From positions 48,589-112,588 of the forward strand of contig CADEDJ010000003.1 in NCBI GenBank assembly GCA_902826055.1: a stretch of DNA of 64,000 nucleotides. The letters are read 5' to 3'. Below the pieces are notes generated by a model that made no database searches, was not told the DNA's origin, and was given only the letters and a program-made list of their open reading frames with translations. The stretch's first letter is position 1; every line of letters starts with the position of its first letter. Below are positions 29,362-39,390 of this stretch, one piece after another. Source of the stretch: an uncultured Nitrosomonas sp. GTDB lineage: Bacteria; Pseudomonadota; Gammaproteobacteria; Burkholderiales; Nitrosomonadaceae. The position numbers were made by a program, and so were the translations under genes.

Positions 29362-29785
29362 TAGTAATGGCATTACTCACAACGAAGCACTGGTAATAAA
29401 AAGAAATAGTTTTTGATCATATAGCAAGTACGTTTTTTCAAGGCTTCTAGCATCCGAAATAATATCTAAGTCGCTGAAAAAAGAATTCCAAACTAGCAGA
29501 CAGAGACCCCTGCGTAACTATGTTTCTAGAGTTTTTCTGTGTATGTGCTACTCAGAAAATCAAACACTTATAAATACTAAACTAATCAAAAAGCCAGTTA
29601 TGCAGGAGTCTCAAACATTACCACCGGAAAGCTATTAAACGTTTCTACTTACTTGAGTGAAGATAGGTTATTTAAAAAAACTGCGATAAAAACTCCATTT
29701 TTAATAAAAATACAGTGCAGCATGTAAATTAATTTGGCAGAATTAGGCTATTTGAAAATAACCTTTCATCAATCGGGGAAATGAA
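29362..29785. other. Intergenic region holding the second MITE and the gdhA promoter
   Basis: This AT-rich stretch of 424 bases separates the tlpA-like gene and gdhA. It holds the MITE-like repeat at 29503-29612. The remaining part (29613-29785) probably contains the gdhA promoter. No gene was seen. Confidence 0.5.
29503..29612. repeat. MITE-like repeat, copy 2
   Basis: A 110-base element with 18-base terminal inverted repeats that match at 15 positions: GAGACCCCTGCGTAACTA at 29503-29520 and its counterpart CAGTTATGCAGGAGTCTC at 29595-29612. The ends are related to the element at 23019-23121 (CTGCATAACT core), with a similar size and AT-rich inside. No coding capacity. Confidence 0.6.
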
Positions 29786-31129
29786 ATGAAATATAAGAGT
29801 CTTCAGGAGTTTAGTGATTATGTTGCTGAACGCAATCCTAATCAGCCAGAATATATGCAGGCAGTAACGGAGGTCATCGAAAGTTTGTGGCCGTTTATCA
29901 TGGAGAACCCTCGTTATGCCGAACATGGCTTGCTGGATCGATTAGTCGAACCTGAAAGAGTGATTATTTTTCGTGTGTCCTGGGTTGACGATCATGGTGA
30001 AGTGAAGGTTAACCGGGGTTATCGAATACAACATAGTTCGTCTATCGGTCCCTATAAAGGTGGGGTTCGCTTTCATCCCTCGGTTAATCTTTCTATCCTA
30101 AAATTCTTGGCGTTTGAACAAACATTCAAAAATGCACTGACAACTTTACCGATGGGCGGAGGAAAAGGAGGATCTGACTTTGATCCAAAAGGTAAAAGCC
30201 CTGGCGAAGTCATGCGTTTCTGTCAGGCATTTATCAGTGAGTTATTTCGTCATATTGGCTCGAATACCGATGTTCCGGCCGGTGATATCGGTGTAGGTGG
30301 CCGTGAAGTAGGTTTTATGTCAGGCATGATGAAAAAATTATCCAATCGTGCTGATTGTGTGTTTACCGGAAAAGGGCTGAGCTTTGGGGGATCACTGATA
30401 CGCCCGGAAGCGACTGGCTATGGTACGGTATATTTTGCGCAAGAGGTATTGAAGCATGCGGGGCGTTATTTGGAAGGGATGCGTGTTTCTATTTCAGGCT
30501 CGGGTAATGTAGCGCAATTCGCGGTTGAAAAGGCTATGGCACAAGGCGCTAAAGTGATTACCGTATCTGATTCCAGCGGCACAATTGTCGACGAAAATGG
30601 TTTTACGCCCGAGAAGCTGGCGATTCTGGCCGAAGTAAAAAATCACCTGTATGCGCGTTTGGATGAATATGCAAAACGTACAAATGTAACCTTTCTGCCG
30701 GGTGTAAAACCTTGGCATGTGCCGGTGCAGGTTGCTTTGCCCTGCGCTACGCAAAATGAAATTACTGCAGAAGATGCACAGACCCTGATTAAAAATGGTG
30801 TTATTTGTGTTGCTGAAGGTGCAAATATGCCATCTACTGCAGAAGCTGTGGAATGTTTTATCCATAATAAAGTGCTTTATGCGCCGGGAAAAGCCAGCAA
30901 TGCAGGAGGCGTCGCAACATCCGGATTGGAAATGAGCCAGAATGCAATGCGCATGTCCTGGACGCGAGAAGAAGTTGATGCACGTTTGCAGGAAATCATG
31001 TGCGCCATTCACAAATCCTGTTTGAAATATGGCACCGATGCTGATGGCAGCGTGAATTACGTGAACGGTGCGAACATTGCCGGTTTTGTTAAAGTGGCTG
31101 ACGCCATGTTGGGACAAGGCGTTATTTGA
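29786..31129 (+). CDS. gdhA: Glutamate dehydrogenase, NADP-type
   Basis: The 447-residue length matches the hexameric GDH family. The substrate-binding and catalytic region (YKGGVRFHPSVNLSILKFLAFEQ, LPMGGGKGGSDFDPKGKS with catalytic Lys), PAGDIGVGGREVGFM and the Rossmann SGSGNVAQFAVEKA are all present. It makes glutamate from ammonium and 2-oxoglutarate, the main ammonium-assimilation step in many ammonia oxidisers. The gene appears monocistronic. Confidence 0.96.
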   Translation: MKYKSLQEFSDYVAERNPNQPEYMQAVTEVIESLWPFIMENPRYAEHGLLDRLVEPERVIIFRVSWVDDHGEVKVNRGYRIQHSSSIGPYKGGVRFHPSVNLSILKFLAFEQTFKNALTTLPMGGGKGGSDFDPKGKSPGEVMRFCQAFISELFRHIGSNTDVPAGDIGVGGREVGFMSGMMKKLSNRADCVFTGKGLSFGGSLIRPEATGYGTVYFAQEVLKHAGRYLEGMRVSISGSGNVAQFAVEKAMAQGAKVITVSDSSGTIVDENGFTPEKLAILAEVKNHLYARLDEYAKRTNVTFLPGVKPWHVPVQVALPCATQNEITAEDAQTLIKNGVICVAEGANMPSTAEAVECFIHNKVLYAPGKASNAGGVATSGLEMSQNAMRMSWTREEVDARLQEIMCAIHKSCLKYGTDADGSVNYVNGANIAGFVKVADAMLGQGVI

Positions 31130-31258
31130 TTATTTGCCTGCATTTACTGCAGTAGTGTATGCGTCGATTGTGCGTCAAGTAAGATAATGAATTTTCGCAG
31201 CTATGCCGTGAAAGTCTATATTAATTTTTTCTACTGAATCTACGTTATCGATAGCGAT

Positions 31259-33169
31259 ATGAGAAATTACCTTCTGGGATTGATCCTGTTAGCTAAGATT
31301 GGAACGCTGTCAGCAAACCAGGACAGTGATTTTATCGCCGCACGGGAAGCGTTTCAGGTTGGTAATGCCAAGCTTCTAAATGATTATGCCAATCGATTGC
31401 AGCGTCATGTGCTTAAGCCTTACGTGGAATATTATCAATTGCGGATGGAGTTAGGTACTACTCATTTAGAAACCATCTCGAATTTTCTTTTACGTCACGA
31501 AGGCAGCCTGATTGCGGATCGATTGCGTAGCGATTGGCTCAAAATATTGGGTAAAAATCGGCAATGGCAGTTTTTTGAAACGGAATACCCCTTATTGGTA
31601 AATAAAGATAATGAATTGATGTGCTATTACTATCAGCGTTATCTGGATACTAAGGATAAAATTGCGGTAGCGGATGCGCGTTCACTATGGCTTACACCGG
31701 CCAGTTTACCGGATAGCTGTACACCGGTTTTTCAGTCCTTAATCTACAACGGCGATATTTCGCGGGAAGATATTTGGAAGCGTATACGTTTGGCGTTGGA
31801 AGAAGGACAAACAGGGGTCGCCACCCATATCAACCGTTACCTTCCTGGCAATGAAGGATTGAGTACTGTCGATTTGAATAGCGCTGCCAAAAATCCTCTG
31901 CGTTACCTGGATGCACAGAAAGAAAAAATCAAGTCACGCAGCGATCGCGAAATCGCTTTGTTTGCATTGTTGCGCCTGCTTCGTAATGATACTGACCAAG
32001 CTTTTGCACAGTGGTCAAAAATAAAAAATAGATTGACCCCCACCGATCGTTCTTATTTTTTGGGAAGGCTGGGGTATCGTGCAGCCATGCGGCATGATTC
32101 ACGAGCCTTAAACTGGTTCAAGGAAGCGCAAAATACTACGCAATCCTATCCACCTTCGGATACCGTGCTCACTTGGCGAGCACGCGCAGCATTGCGAGCC
32201 GGAAATTGGGAGGAAGTACTAAAAGCCATCGACAGCATGTCACCTGTCGAACAACAAGTGGATACCTGGCGTTATTGGAAAGCACGTGCGTTAAAAATCA
32301 AGGGTGATTCGCTGGGTGCGAATAATATTTTCATTCCGTTAAGCGAAGAGCACAGTTTTTATGGTCAATTGGCAAAAGAAGAATTAGGAACAATACTCAG
32401 CATTGCGGGCAATACCTATCGGGCGAGTAATAGCGAAGTGGCTGCAATGGAGAAAAAACCCGGTGTACAGCGCGCTTTAGCTTTTTCCCGTATAAACTTG
32501 CGCACCGAAGCGTTACGTGAGTGGAGTTGGACCATCCGCAATTTCAGCGATGCGGAATTGCTTGCTGCAGCAGAGGTCGCACGCCGTCACGGCTTGTATG
32601 ATCGCGCGATTAATACTGCAAACAGAACCGTATCGCAACACGATTTTAAACTGCGCTTTTTGTCGCCGCACCGTGAGACTCTCAAAAAAGTATTGCAACA
32701 GCACGAGCTTGATGAAGCGTGGGTATACGGTTTGATTCGGCAGGAAAGCCGTTTTATAGCGGATATCAAATCGCATGCGGGTGCGGTTGGCCTGATGCAG
32801 CTCATGCCGGCAACTGCTGAATGGGTTGCCAAACAACTGGGCATTCAAAATTTTCGTCAACAACTGGTGGTTGATGTGAATACTAATTTGCGATTGGGCA
32901 CTTATTATTTAAAGCATGTGCTCAGCACACTCGATAACCAACCGTTACTGGCTTCAGCCGCATACAATGCCGGGCCGGGGCGAGCCAAACGTTGGCGTGA
33001 TAATGTAATGCCATTGGAAGGTGCTATTTATGCAGAAACCATCCCGTTTAATGAAACACGTGACTATGTCAAAAAGGTCTTAAAGAATTCGATGTACTAT
33101 GCCAAGGTACTCGATCATGGCCAAACTCCAACGCTTAAGGAGCGCCTGGGTGTTATCGCAGCAAAATAA
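31259..33169 (+). CDS. slt: Soluble lytic murein transglycosylase
   Basis: This 636-residue periplasmic enzyme has a signal peptide (ending LSA-NQ) and a long superhelical alpha domain of TPR-like pairs. The C-terminal SLT domain has RQESRF (catalytic Glu near 496), AVGLMQLMPATA and SAAYNAGPGRAKRW. It cleaves peptidoglycan glycan strands to anhydro-muropeptides. Length and order of domains match Slt70. The next gene follows after 24 bases but is unrelated in function. Confidence 0.95.
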   Translation: MRNYLLGLILLAKIGTLSANQDSDFIAAREAFQVGNAKLLNDYANRLQRHVLKPYVEYYQLRMELGTTHLETISNFLLRHEGSLIADRLRSDWLKILGKNRQWQFFETEYPLLVNKDNELMCYYYQRYLDTKDKIAVADARSLWLTPASLPDSCTPVFQSLIYNGDISREDIWKRIRLALEEGQTGVATHINRYLPGNEGLSTVDLNSAAKNPLRYLDAQKEKIKSRSDREIALFALLRLLRNDTDQAFAQWSKIKNRLTPTDRSYFLGRLGYRAAMRHDSRALNWFKEAQNTTQSYPPSDTVLTWRARAALRAGNWEEVLKAIDSMSPVEQQVDTWRYWKARALKIKGDSLGANNIFIPLSEEHSFYGQLAKEELGTILSIAGNTYRASNSEVAAMEKKPGVQRALAFSRINLRTEALREWSWTIRNFSDAELLAAAEVARRHGLYDRAINTANRTVSQHDFKLRFLSPHRETLKKVLQQHELDEAWVYGLIRQESRFIADIKSHAGAVGLMQLMPATAEWVAKQLGIQNFRQQLVVDVNTNLRLGTYYLKHVLSTLDNQPLLASAAYNAGPGRAKRWRDNVMPLEGAIYAETIPFNETRDYVKKVLKNSMYYAKVLDHGQTPTLKERLGVIAAK

Positions 33170-33193
33170 CTCATTATCAATTCAGGGTAAACC

Positions 33194-34372
33194 ATGCGCG
33201 ATGTTGTCATTTTAAGTGGTGTGCGCACTGCAATCGGAGATTATGGTGGTGCGCTTAAACACATTGGAGCTTCCGATCTCGCCGCAAAAGTCGTACACGA
33301 GGCCGTATTGCGCGCCAACATTGATCCCAATGAAGTTGGGCATGTGGTTTTTGGCCATGTCATCCACGGGGAAGCCCGCGATATGTACTTGGCACGGTTT
33401 GCTGGCCTTTATGGCGGATTATCGCAACATGTTTCAGCACTTACCGTGAATCGATTGTGTGGCAGCGGTTTGCAGGCTGTCATCTCAGCGAGCCAAAACA
33501 TTTTACTCAATGATACGGATGTAGCCATAGCAGGCGGGGCTGAATCGATGAGCCGAGGCGGTTATTTATTGCCGGCACTGCGTTGGGGGCAACGCATGAA
33601 TGATGGCAGCACCGTGGATATGATGGTAGGTGCACTGACCGATCCTTTTGATAAAGTACACATGGGAGTCACTGCTGAAAATATTGCGGCTAAGTGGCAA
33701 ATCAGCCGGGAAGAGCAGGACAAATTTGCAGCAGAAAGCCACCGCCGCGCCATAATTGCTATCGACAAAGGCTACTTCAAGACGCAAATTTTGCCCATTG
33801 AAATATCCACTGGCAAAGAAACGTTTATTTTCGATATTGATGAACATCCGCGTCAAAATACGAGTGTGCAAAGTTTGGCAAAATTACGACCGGTTTTTCA
33901 GAAAGATGGTACTGTGACAGCAGGTAACGCATCCGGAATAAATGACAGTGCTGCTGCGCTAGTTTTGATGGAAAGCAGCGTGGCAGAGCAACGCAATTTG
34001 AAACCCATGGCGCGCTTGGTCGCTTATGGTCATGCCGGCGTTGATCCCAAATTGATGGGGATCGGCCCGATACCTGCGGTACAAAATGCGTTACGCCGCG
34101 CCAACCTTAAAATTTCCGATATCGATGTCATCGAATCTAATGAAGCTTTTGCGGTACAAGCTTGCGCAGTTGCAAAAGAATTACAATTTGACCCGGAAAA
34201 AACCAATCCAAATGGCGGTGCTGTAGCATTGGGTCACCCCATTGGCGCCACGGGCAGTATTCTGACGATCAAAGCCCTATACGAATTGCAGCGCCGTAAT
34301 GGCAAATTTGCTTTGGTCACCATGTGTATCGGCGGCGGTCAAGGTATCGCGGCTATATTTGAAAGATTGTAA
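33194..34372 (+). CDS. Acetyl-CoA acetyltransferase (thiolase)
   Basis: The 392-residue protein has all thiolase signatures: acyl-binding Cys89 in NRLCGSG, AGGAESMSRGGY, NPNGGAVALGHPIGATGS with His, and Cys in MCIGGGQG. Such enzymes condense two acetyl-CoA molecules or cleave 3-ketoacyl-CoA. Degradative FadA-like and biosynthetic PhaA-like roles cannot be separated. No other fatty-acid or PHB genes are next to it. Confidence 0.93.
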   Translation: MRDVVILSGVRTAIGDYGGALKHIGASDLAAKVVHEAVLRANIDPNEVGHVVFGHVIHGEARDMYLARFAGLYGGLSQHVSALTVNRLCGSGLQAVISASQNILLNDTDVAIAGGAESMSRGGYLLPALRWGQRMNDGSTVDMMVGALTDPFDKVHMGVTAENIAAKWQISREEQDKFAAESHRRAIIAIDKGYFKTQILPIEISTGKETFIFDIDEHPRQNTSVQSLAKLRPVFQKDGTVTAGNASGINDSAAALVLMESSVAEQRNLKPMARLVAYGHAGVDPKLMGIGPIPAVQNALRRANLKISDIDVIESNEAFAVQACAVAKELQFDPEKTNPNGGAVALGHPIGATGSILTIKALYELQRRNGKFALVTMCIGGGQGIAAIFERL

Positions 34373-34418
34373 TAGAACACGGTATGCTTACCTATTTATT
34401 TCAAGATTTGGTTTGACT

Positions 34419-34823
34419 ATGTATCCACTCATCATTGCATTGTCGCTCATAATTTCTATCAATGTCCTGGCGCAAGCGCCTGAAGCAAAAAACCCCGAAA
34501 TTATTCAGCTTGAACAAACTATGGCACGGGTTGCGCAGGAATCGCAGGCAACTTATCAACAATTTCTCATGACACAGGAATTGCGCAAAAATGAGATGCA
34601 GGAATCCCCGGAAAGCATTCCCATCGACCTGACCGGGAAAAGCATACCGATTCCAAATTACGAAGACCTTCAGCGGCGCCGGCAGGAAAAGAAAGAGCGA
34701 ATGGAAAATTATACTGCAGATCTAGATCGCCTCTATACGCGCTATAGGGAACTGGAAAGCGAAAGGGAAGCGATCTTTGAAAAAATTAAAAGTTTGGAAG
34801 GAAAAATTCCGGCTGAGCAATAA
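34419..34823 (+). CDS. Small secreted coiled-coil protein, unknown
   Basis: The 134-residue protein has a signal peptide (MYPLIIALSLIISINVLA-QAP), then a mostly helical, Glu/Arg/Lys/Gln-rich body (EDLQRRRQEKKERMENYTAD, RYRELESEREAIFEKI) likely to form a coiled coil. No family recognised. The ATG at 34419 is chosen because it begins exactly at the signal peptide; the open frame extends further upstream inside the thiolase gene. Confidence 0.65.
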   Translation: MYPLIIALSLIISINVLAQAPEAKNPEIIQLEQTMARVAQESQATYQQFLMTQELRKNEMQESPESIPIDLTGKSIPIPNYEDLQRRRQEKKERMENYTADLDRLYTRYRELESEREAIFEKIKSLEGKIPAEQ

Positions 34824-34889
34824 ATCCCGTTTGTATGCGGCGTTTTTAGAAGCTTTATAGTAACCGCTAACTGAATTGATTTCTGTTGC

Positions 34890-35360
34890 TTAATTTCTTG
34901 GATCGTTATCAGATTTTGTTAAAAGGTGCGGCCATAAGCGTTGCATTGCGAGAAAAGTAAAAGACGCTGACCAAGTAATCATGGCCAAGCCTGCTAATCC
35001 CTCAGCAGCACTAAGTATACGAATGGCTCCAGCAGGTACCAGATCACCAAATCCCACAGTGGTATATACCACAGAAGAATAGTAAATAAAATCAAATAGA
35101 TTTCCTTCGCTGATTCCGGCAATATGACCTAATTCAGTACTTTTTTGCATGGCCATATAACCCAAGGCAAAAATGATTATTTCCAGTACATGTGCCGCCA
35201 ACAATCCGAGCATCACGACCAGGACGCCTATACGTTTATGCACGTGCATCCCTACGGTACTGCTCAAGAAACGCAATGCTTCATAATGCAACACCACGCA
35301 AACTGTCACAACGATGCCGGAAATGAATATAGCGATTAAGTGCGAAAAGTGTTCGTGCAT
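34890..35360 (-). CDS. Two-pore-helix potassium channel family protein
   Basis: The 156-residue protein has about four hydrophobic segments and a pore loop with the selectivity filter TVGFGD at residues 101-106, preceded by FIYYSSVVYT. This is the ion-channel (Ion_trans_2) family. There is no RCK or nucleotide-binding domain, so gating is unknown. It is convergent with the coiled-coil gene. Confidence 0.88.
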   Translation of the reverse strand: MHEHFSHLIAIFISGIVVTVCVVLHYEALRFLSSTVGMHVHKRIGVLVVMLGLLAAHVLEIIIFALGYMAMQKSTELGHIAGISEGNLFDFIYYSSVVYTTVGFGDLVPAGAIRILSAAEGLAGLAMITWSASFTFLAMQRLWPHLLTKSDNDPRN

Positions 35361-35548
35361 AATAAAATCACTGAATGATTCATCACAAAATGTAGTGTAG
35401 ATACCTATAATAGAAGTAAGCTGGTAGAGAACACTTTCTTTGTATTATTTATTGGCTTCATGGATTTTGTATTATCTCGCATAATATTGAGTACAGTTAC
35501 CGGTATTTAATAGTCGGAGACATTCGTTATAGTGGTAAGGAAACATCG

Positions 35549-36361
35549 ATGGGGCAGATAGCTGAACGTATCGGACATGGATTGGCTCGATTTTTAACTA
35601 AGCCTGTACGGCAGAGCACACAGGTTGCAATTGTTAGTCAAGAACAGCTTTTAGCAAATTTGCAGCCTGGCGATATCCTTTTGATTGACGGAAATACGCG
35701 TGTGAGTGTCGCTATTAAATATCTTACGCAATCGACTTGGTCGCACGCTGCACTTTTCATCGGTAATGCATTACCTTCCGAATCACCTTGGCAATTACCG
35801 CGTGTACTGGTCGAGGCGGACTTGAAGGAAGGTGTTCGAGCGGTGCCGCTGGCAGAGTATGCAGCAATGCATACACGAATTTGCCGTCCTGTCGGTTTGA
35901 ATGATGAGGATCGTAAACGAGTTGTGGATTTTGTCATTGCACGTCTCGGTCATCGGTATGATCTTAAAAATATTTTTGATCTTTTGCGTTATTTATTGCC
36001 AACTGCTCCAATTCCTACTCGATTTCGCAGGCGCTTACTTGCTCTTGGCAGCGGTGATCCCACACGTGCTATCTGCTCAACCTTGATTGCGCAAGCGTTT
36101 GAATCAGTGCGTTATCCAATATTACCTGAGATCCAGCGTACTTGGTCGGATGATCCGATGCATGATGACTGCTACGCAGAGATTTATCATATTCGCCATT
36201 ACAGCTTATATACACCGCGTGATTTCGATATATCGCCGTTTTTTGACATCATCAAACCTACCATCAGGAATGGTTTCGATTACCATTCATTAGCTTGGGA
36301 TAATGCTTCGCAAGAGCTTCAACAGGTTCCATGTAATTCTTTAGAAGAAACAAAGAATTAG
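35549..36361 (+). CDS. YiiX-type permuted papain-like (NlpC/P60 superfamily) hydrolase
   Basis: The 270-residue protein has LQPGDILLIDGNTRVSVAIK, then STWSHAALFIGN (His) and a late CSTLIAQAFESV (Cys), the circularly permuted order of the YiiX/YebB-type papain-like fold in which His precedes Cys. Such enzymes are amidases or lipid-linked hydrolases. No signal peptide is evident, and the substrate is unknown. It ends 8 bases before the convergent zur gene. Confidence 0.8.
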   Translation: MGQIAERIGHGLARFLTKPVRQSTQVAIVSQEQLLANLQPGDILLIDGNTRVSVAIKYLTQSTWSHAALFIGNALPSESPWQLPRVLVEADLKEGVRAVPLAEYAAMHTRICRPVGLNDEDRKRVVDFVIARLGHRYDLKNIFDLLRYLLPTAPIPTRFRRRLLALGSGDPTRAICSTLIAQAFESVRYPILPEIQRTWSDDPMHDDCYAEIYHIRHYSLYTPRDFDISPFFDIIKPTIRNGFDYHSLAWDNASQELQQVPCNSLEETKN

Positions 36362-36369
36362 TTAACTTG

Positions 36370-36834
36370 TTACATTGAACTATCCTGACAATGTTTACAA
36401 ACTCCATGTAATTCTAGTTGCTGGTGGGCCAATGCAAAGCCAGTATTTTGAATGCTACGTTCCAGCTCAGCCATGATATGTTTCTTTATCCCAATCTCCT
36501 TAACGCTGCCACAGTGATCGCAAATTAGAAACTGCGGGGTTTCATGTTGATGATCACAAGCAATATGCGCGCAAGACATATATTGACTTGCTGTTTCCAG
36601 TTTATGTACTAATTTTTCTTGAATCAGAAAATCCAACATGCGATAAACGGACATAACCGGCAGCATTTCACCAAATTGTGTTTTATAGCGTTCAACGACT
36701 TCATACGCGGATAGAGGTGTGGAAGAACCTAGCAGTACCACGAGTACATTTTTGCGCTTGTCTGTTAACTTAACGCCCGCTAAAGCGCAAGCTTCGTAGG
36801 ATTTTTGGATGATTCGATCAATATCCTCTGACAT
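36370..36834 (-). CDS. zur: Fur-family zinc uptake regulator, Zur-like
   Basis: This 154-residue protein has a winged-helix N-terminus (GVKLTDKRKNVLVVLLGSST, MSVYRMLDFL) and a metal-binding dimerisation half with two Cys pairs (CDHCG and CKHC), the structural zinc site of Fur-type repressors. The lone Cys-rich segment MSCAHIACDHQH is more like Zur than Fur. It is divergent from the TonB receptor gene, whose leader contains a perfect Zur-type palindrome. This makes zinc the most likely signal. Confidence 0.88.
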   Translation of the reverse strand: MSEDIDRIIQKSYEACALAGVKLTDKRKNVLVVLLGSSTPLSAYEVVERYKTQFGEMLPVMSVYRMLDFLIQEKLVHKLETASQYMSCAHIACDHQHETPQFLICDHCGSVKEIGIKKHIMAELERSIQNTGFALAHQQLELHGVCKHCQDSSM

Positions 36835-37051
36835 TTTGTTTGAATTCCAGTCACTTAAAAAGTAAAACAGGCTATACGTAAGCTTATAGGGTACTTACTG
36901 TGTATTATTTGCATAAATACGGTTTAGTTTTAATAGGTTATTAATTAATAAGTTTAAAAGCTTAATAATATCCTTTCCCTCGTTATTGATACAAGTCAAC
37001 CAGGAAGATGCTGCAACTTTCTTTTCTCGCTAACTAAAATTCTTGATGCCA

Positions 37052-37074
37052 GATATGATATAACATATCATATC
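37052..37074. promoter_or_regulatory. Zur-type operator upstream of the TonB receptor
   Basis: A 23-base perfect dyad, GATATGATAT and ATATCATATC around AAC, placed 124 bases before the receptor start. It closely follows the known proteobacterial Zur consensus (GAAATGTTATANTATAACATTTC), by memory. The rest of the 364-base zur-receptor gap (36835-37198) is AT-rich with no gene seen. Confidence 0.75.
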
Positions 37075-37198
37075 ATTAAAATGACATCCAAGAAAAATCC
37101 AATGATTAATCGATACATAAAAATTCTCGTATCTTGATAGCTCGTATGAAAATGATCGAAAGTGGATTTTTAGAGTTAAAGGGCAGCAAGGATAAAGT

Positions 37199-39325
37199 AT
37201 GAGATGGTGCACTGCGGTAAATTCAGAGCATCCTAGTCTTGCTTGCTTGTGTGATTCGTCAAGATTCTCTTTAGTAGTAATGGGTATGGTAATTATGACT
37301 GTACTGCATACTTCGGAAATTTATGCTGCAGATCCTACCCCTACGACTAAGCTACCAGGTGTTACAGTTACGGCATCACCATTTAAGGACCGCACTGAAC
37401 TTGAAATGGCGCAACCGGTTACTGTATTGCAAGGTGATGATCTCCGCCGCAAGCGGGAAACAAGTTTGGGGGATACTTTATCTAATGAATTGGGTGTTAC
37501 CTCAAGCTTTTTTGGGCCCGGTGCAAGCCGGCCAATTATTCGGGCTCTGGATGGACCGCGTATTCAAGTCTTAGAAAATGGTATTGGTGCATTAGATGTA
37601 TCATCACTCAGTCCGGATCATGCAGTCACGGTAGAAACACTGAATGCTTCACAAATTGAAATTCTTCGCGGGCCGGCAACTTTACTCTACGGCGGAGGTG
37701 CAACGGGTGGTGTTGTCAATGTTGTAAATGACCGTATCCCCACACGATTGTTTAAAAATCCGGAAGGCAATGCAGAAATTCGTGGCAATACCGCTACTGA
37801 GGAAAAAGCTGGATCTTTTAACGTTAACAAAAGTTTTGGTCAGATGTCCTGGAGCTTGGGCGCTTTTAAGCGCAAAACCGATGACTATACAGTTCCAGGG
37901 CAAGCCGATATCAGTGGTCTTTCACCAATCCGTAACGCGCCAGGCAATCAGGATGGTGAGCATGGTTTTAGCAACAAAAATATTGTTAGAAATAGCGCAG
38001 TTGATACGCAGGGATTGTCTGGTGGCGGTTCATACATTGGAGAGCGAGGGTTTCTGGGCGGATCTATTGCATTGATGGAAAGCAAGTACGGCATACCTAC
38101 TCCTGAAATGGCCAGTATTGATCAGGTGCAAGCGCGCTATAACCTGTCTGGGGAATTGGATAACCCCATTACAGGCATTGAAAAGGTTAAAGTGCGGACG
38201 GGCTATAATGATTATAAACATAAAGAAATCGAAAGCAGTGGAGAAGTTGCAACCCGCTTCAAGAACCATGAACTTGAGACCCGTGTTGAATTTCTGCATT
38301 CTCCCATTGCAACCTTGAATGGATTATTTGGTGTGCAATTTCGCGATCGTAAGTTTTCTGCTTTAGGTGAAGAAGCCATTGTGCCGGTATCCAAATCGCG
38401 TTCTACCGGAGTTTTTATGGTTGAAGAAAAAAACTGGGAGAATGTGCGATTTGAATTCGGTGGTCGTTACGAACATGCAACACGCAACCCACAAAATAAT
38501 TTTGATCCGTCACGTGCGTTTGATCTTTTTAGTGGCTCTATTGGCGCATCCTGGAATTTCTTTAGAGATTATCACTTGGGCCTTGCGGCGATCCATGGAC
38601 AGCGAGCGCCAGCCATTGAAGAACTCTATGTCCAAGGAGCGCACCGGGGTACTGCAACGTATCAGGTTGGAGATAATACGTTACAAAAAGAAGCGCATAA
38701 TAATTTTGATTTTTCGTTACGTAAAACTTCTGGATTGATGACATGGAAAGTCAATGCTTTTTATAACCGGTTTAACAATTATATTTTTTATAAAAATGCA
38801 GATACTAACGGCGACGGTATTGCCGATCGTGTTAACCCGGAGGGGGAACTTGATCTCAATGGCGGCTTTTTGTTACAGGATTTGGCGCAAACTGGCGCAA
38901 CCTTTTATGGTGCGGAAGCAGAAGTCATTTTTACGCTCAAGCCCGATACTCTAGATTTGCGTTTATTTACAGATTATGTGCGTGGGAAGTTAGGTCATAG
39001 CAACGGTAATGTTCCACGTGTAACACCCCAGCGATTCGGATTTGAATTAAATTATCGATCGGGTAGATTTGCATCCAATCTAACAACCATACACGTATTG
39101 CCCCAAAAAAAGACTGCCGAACTTGAAACCAATACAGCGGGTTATACACAACTTAATCTTGAAGCAAGTTACGTGTTAAAACAAACACGATCGAATGGCA
39201 TAAGATTGTTTGTTCAAGGGAAAAATTTGCTAGATGAAGAAATGCGATTGCATTCTTCTTACCTGAAGAATTTTGCACCGCTGCCCGGAAGAGCGCTGAT
39301 AGCAGGCATACGATCGGATTTCTAA
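37199..39325 (+). CDS. znuD: TonB-dependent outer-membrane receptor, ZnuD-like
   Basis: The protein (708 aa) has a signal region (cleavage near YAA-DP), a plug with LPGVTVTASPFKD (TonB box region), QIEILRGPATLLYGGGATGG, then a 22-strand-type barrel ending in Phe (RALIAGIRSDF). The plug residues ASRPIIRALDGPRIQVLENG are typical of the ZnuD group. The Zur operator upstream and divergent zur gene support zinc uptake. An AAGGA site precedes the ATG. The metal specificity is inferred. Confidence 0.88.
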   Translation: MRWCTAVNSEHPSLACLCDSSRFSLVVMGMVIMTVLHTSEIYAADPTPTTKLPGVTVTASPFKDRTELEMAQPVTVLQGDDLRRKRETSLGDTLSNELGVTSSFFGPGASRPIIRALDGPRIQVLENGIGALDVSSLSPDHAVTVETLNASQIEILRGPATLLYGGGATGGVVNVVNDRIPTRLFKNPEGNAEIRGNTATEEKAGSFNVNKSFGQMSWSLGAFKRKTDDYTVPGQADISGLSPIRNAPGNQDGEHGFSNKNIVRNSAVDTQGLSGGGSYIGERGFLGGSIALMESKYGIPTPEMASIDQVQARYNLSGELDNPITGIEKVKVRTGYNDYKHKEIESSGEVATRFKNHELETRVEFLHSPIATLNGLFGVQFRDRKFSALGEEAIVPVSKSRSTGVFMVEEKNWENVRFEFGGRYEHATRNPQNNFDPSRAFDLFSGSIGASWNFFRDYHLGLAAIHGQRAPAIEELYVQGAHRGTATYQVGDNTLQKEAHNNFDFSLRKTSGLMTWKVNAFYNRFNNYIFYKNADTNGDGIADRVNPEGELDLNGGFLLQDLAQTGATFYGAEAEVIFTLKPDTLDLRLFTDYVRGKLGHSNGNVPRVTPQRFGFELNYRSGRFASNLTTIHVLPQKKTAELETNTAGYTQLNLEASYVLKQTRSNGIRLFVQGKNLLDEEMRLHSSYLKNFAPLPGRALIAGIRSDF

Positions 39326-39390
39326 CCGATTGTATGCCTGAAAATCAGCATTATTTTTCTGCTTATGCTGCCTTTAACAAAAGAAATGCG

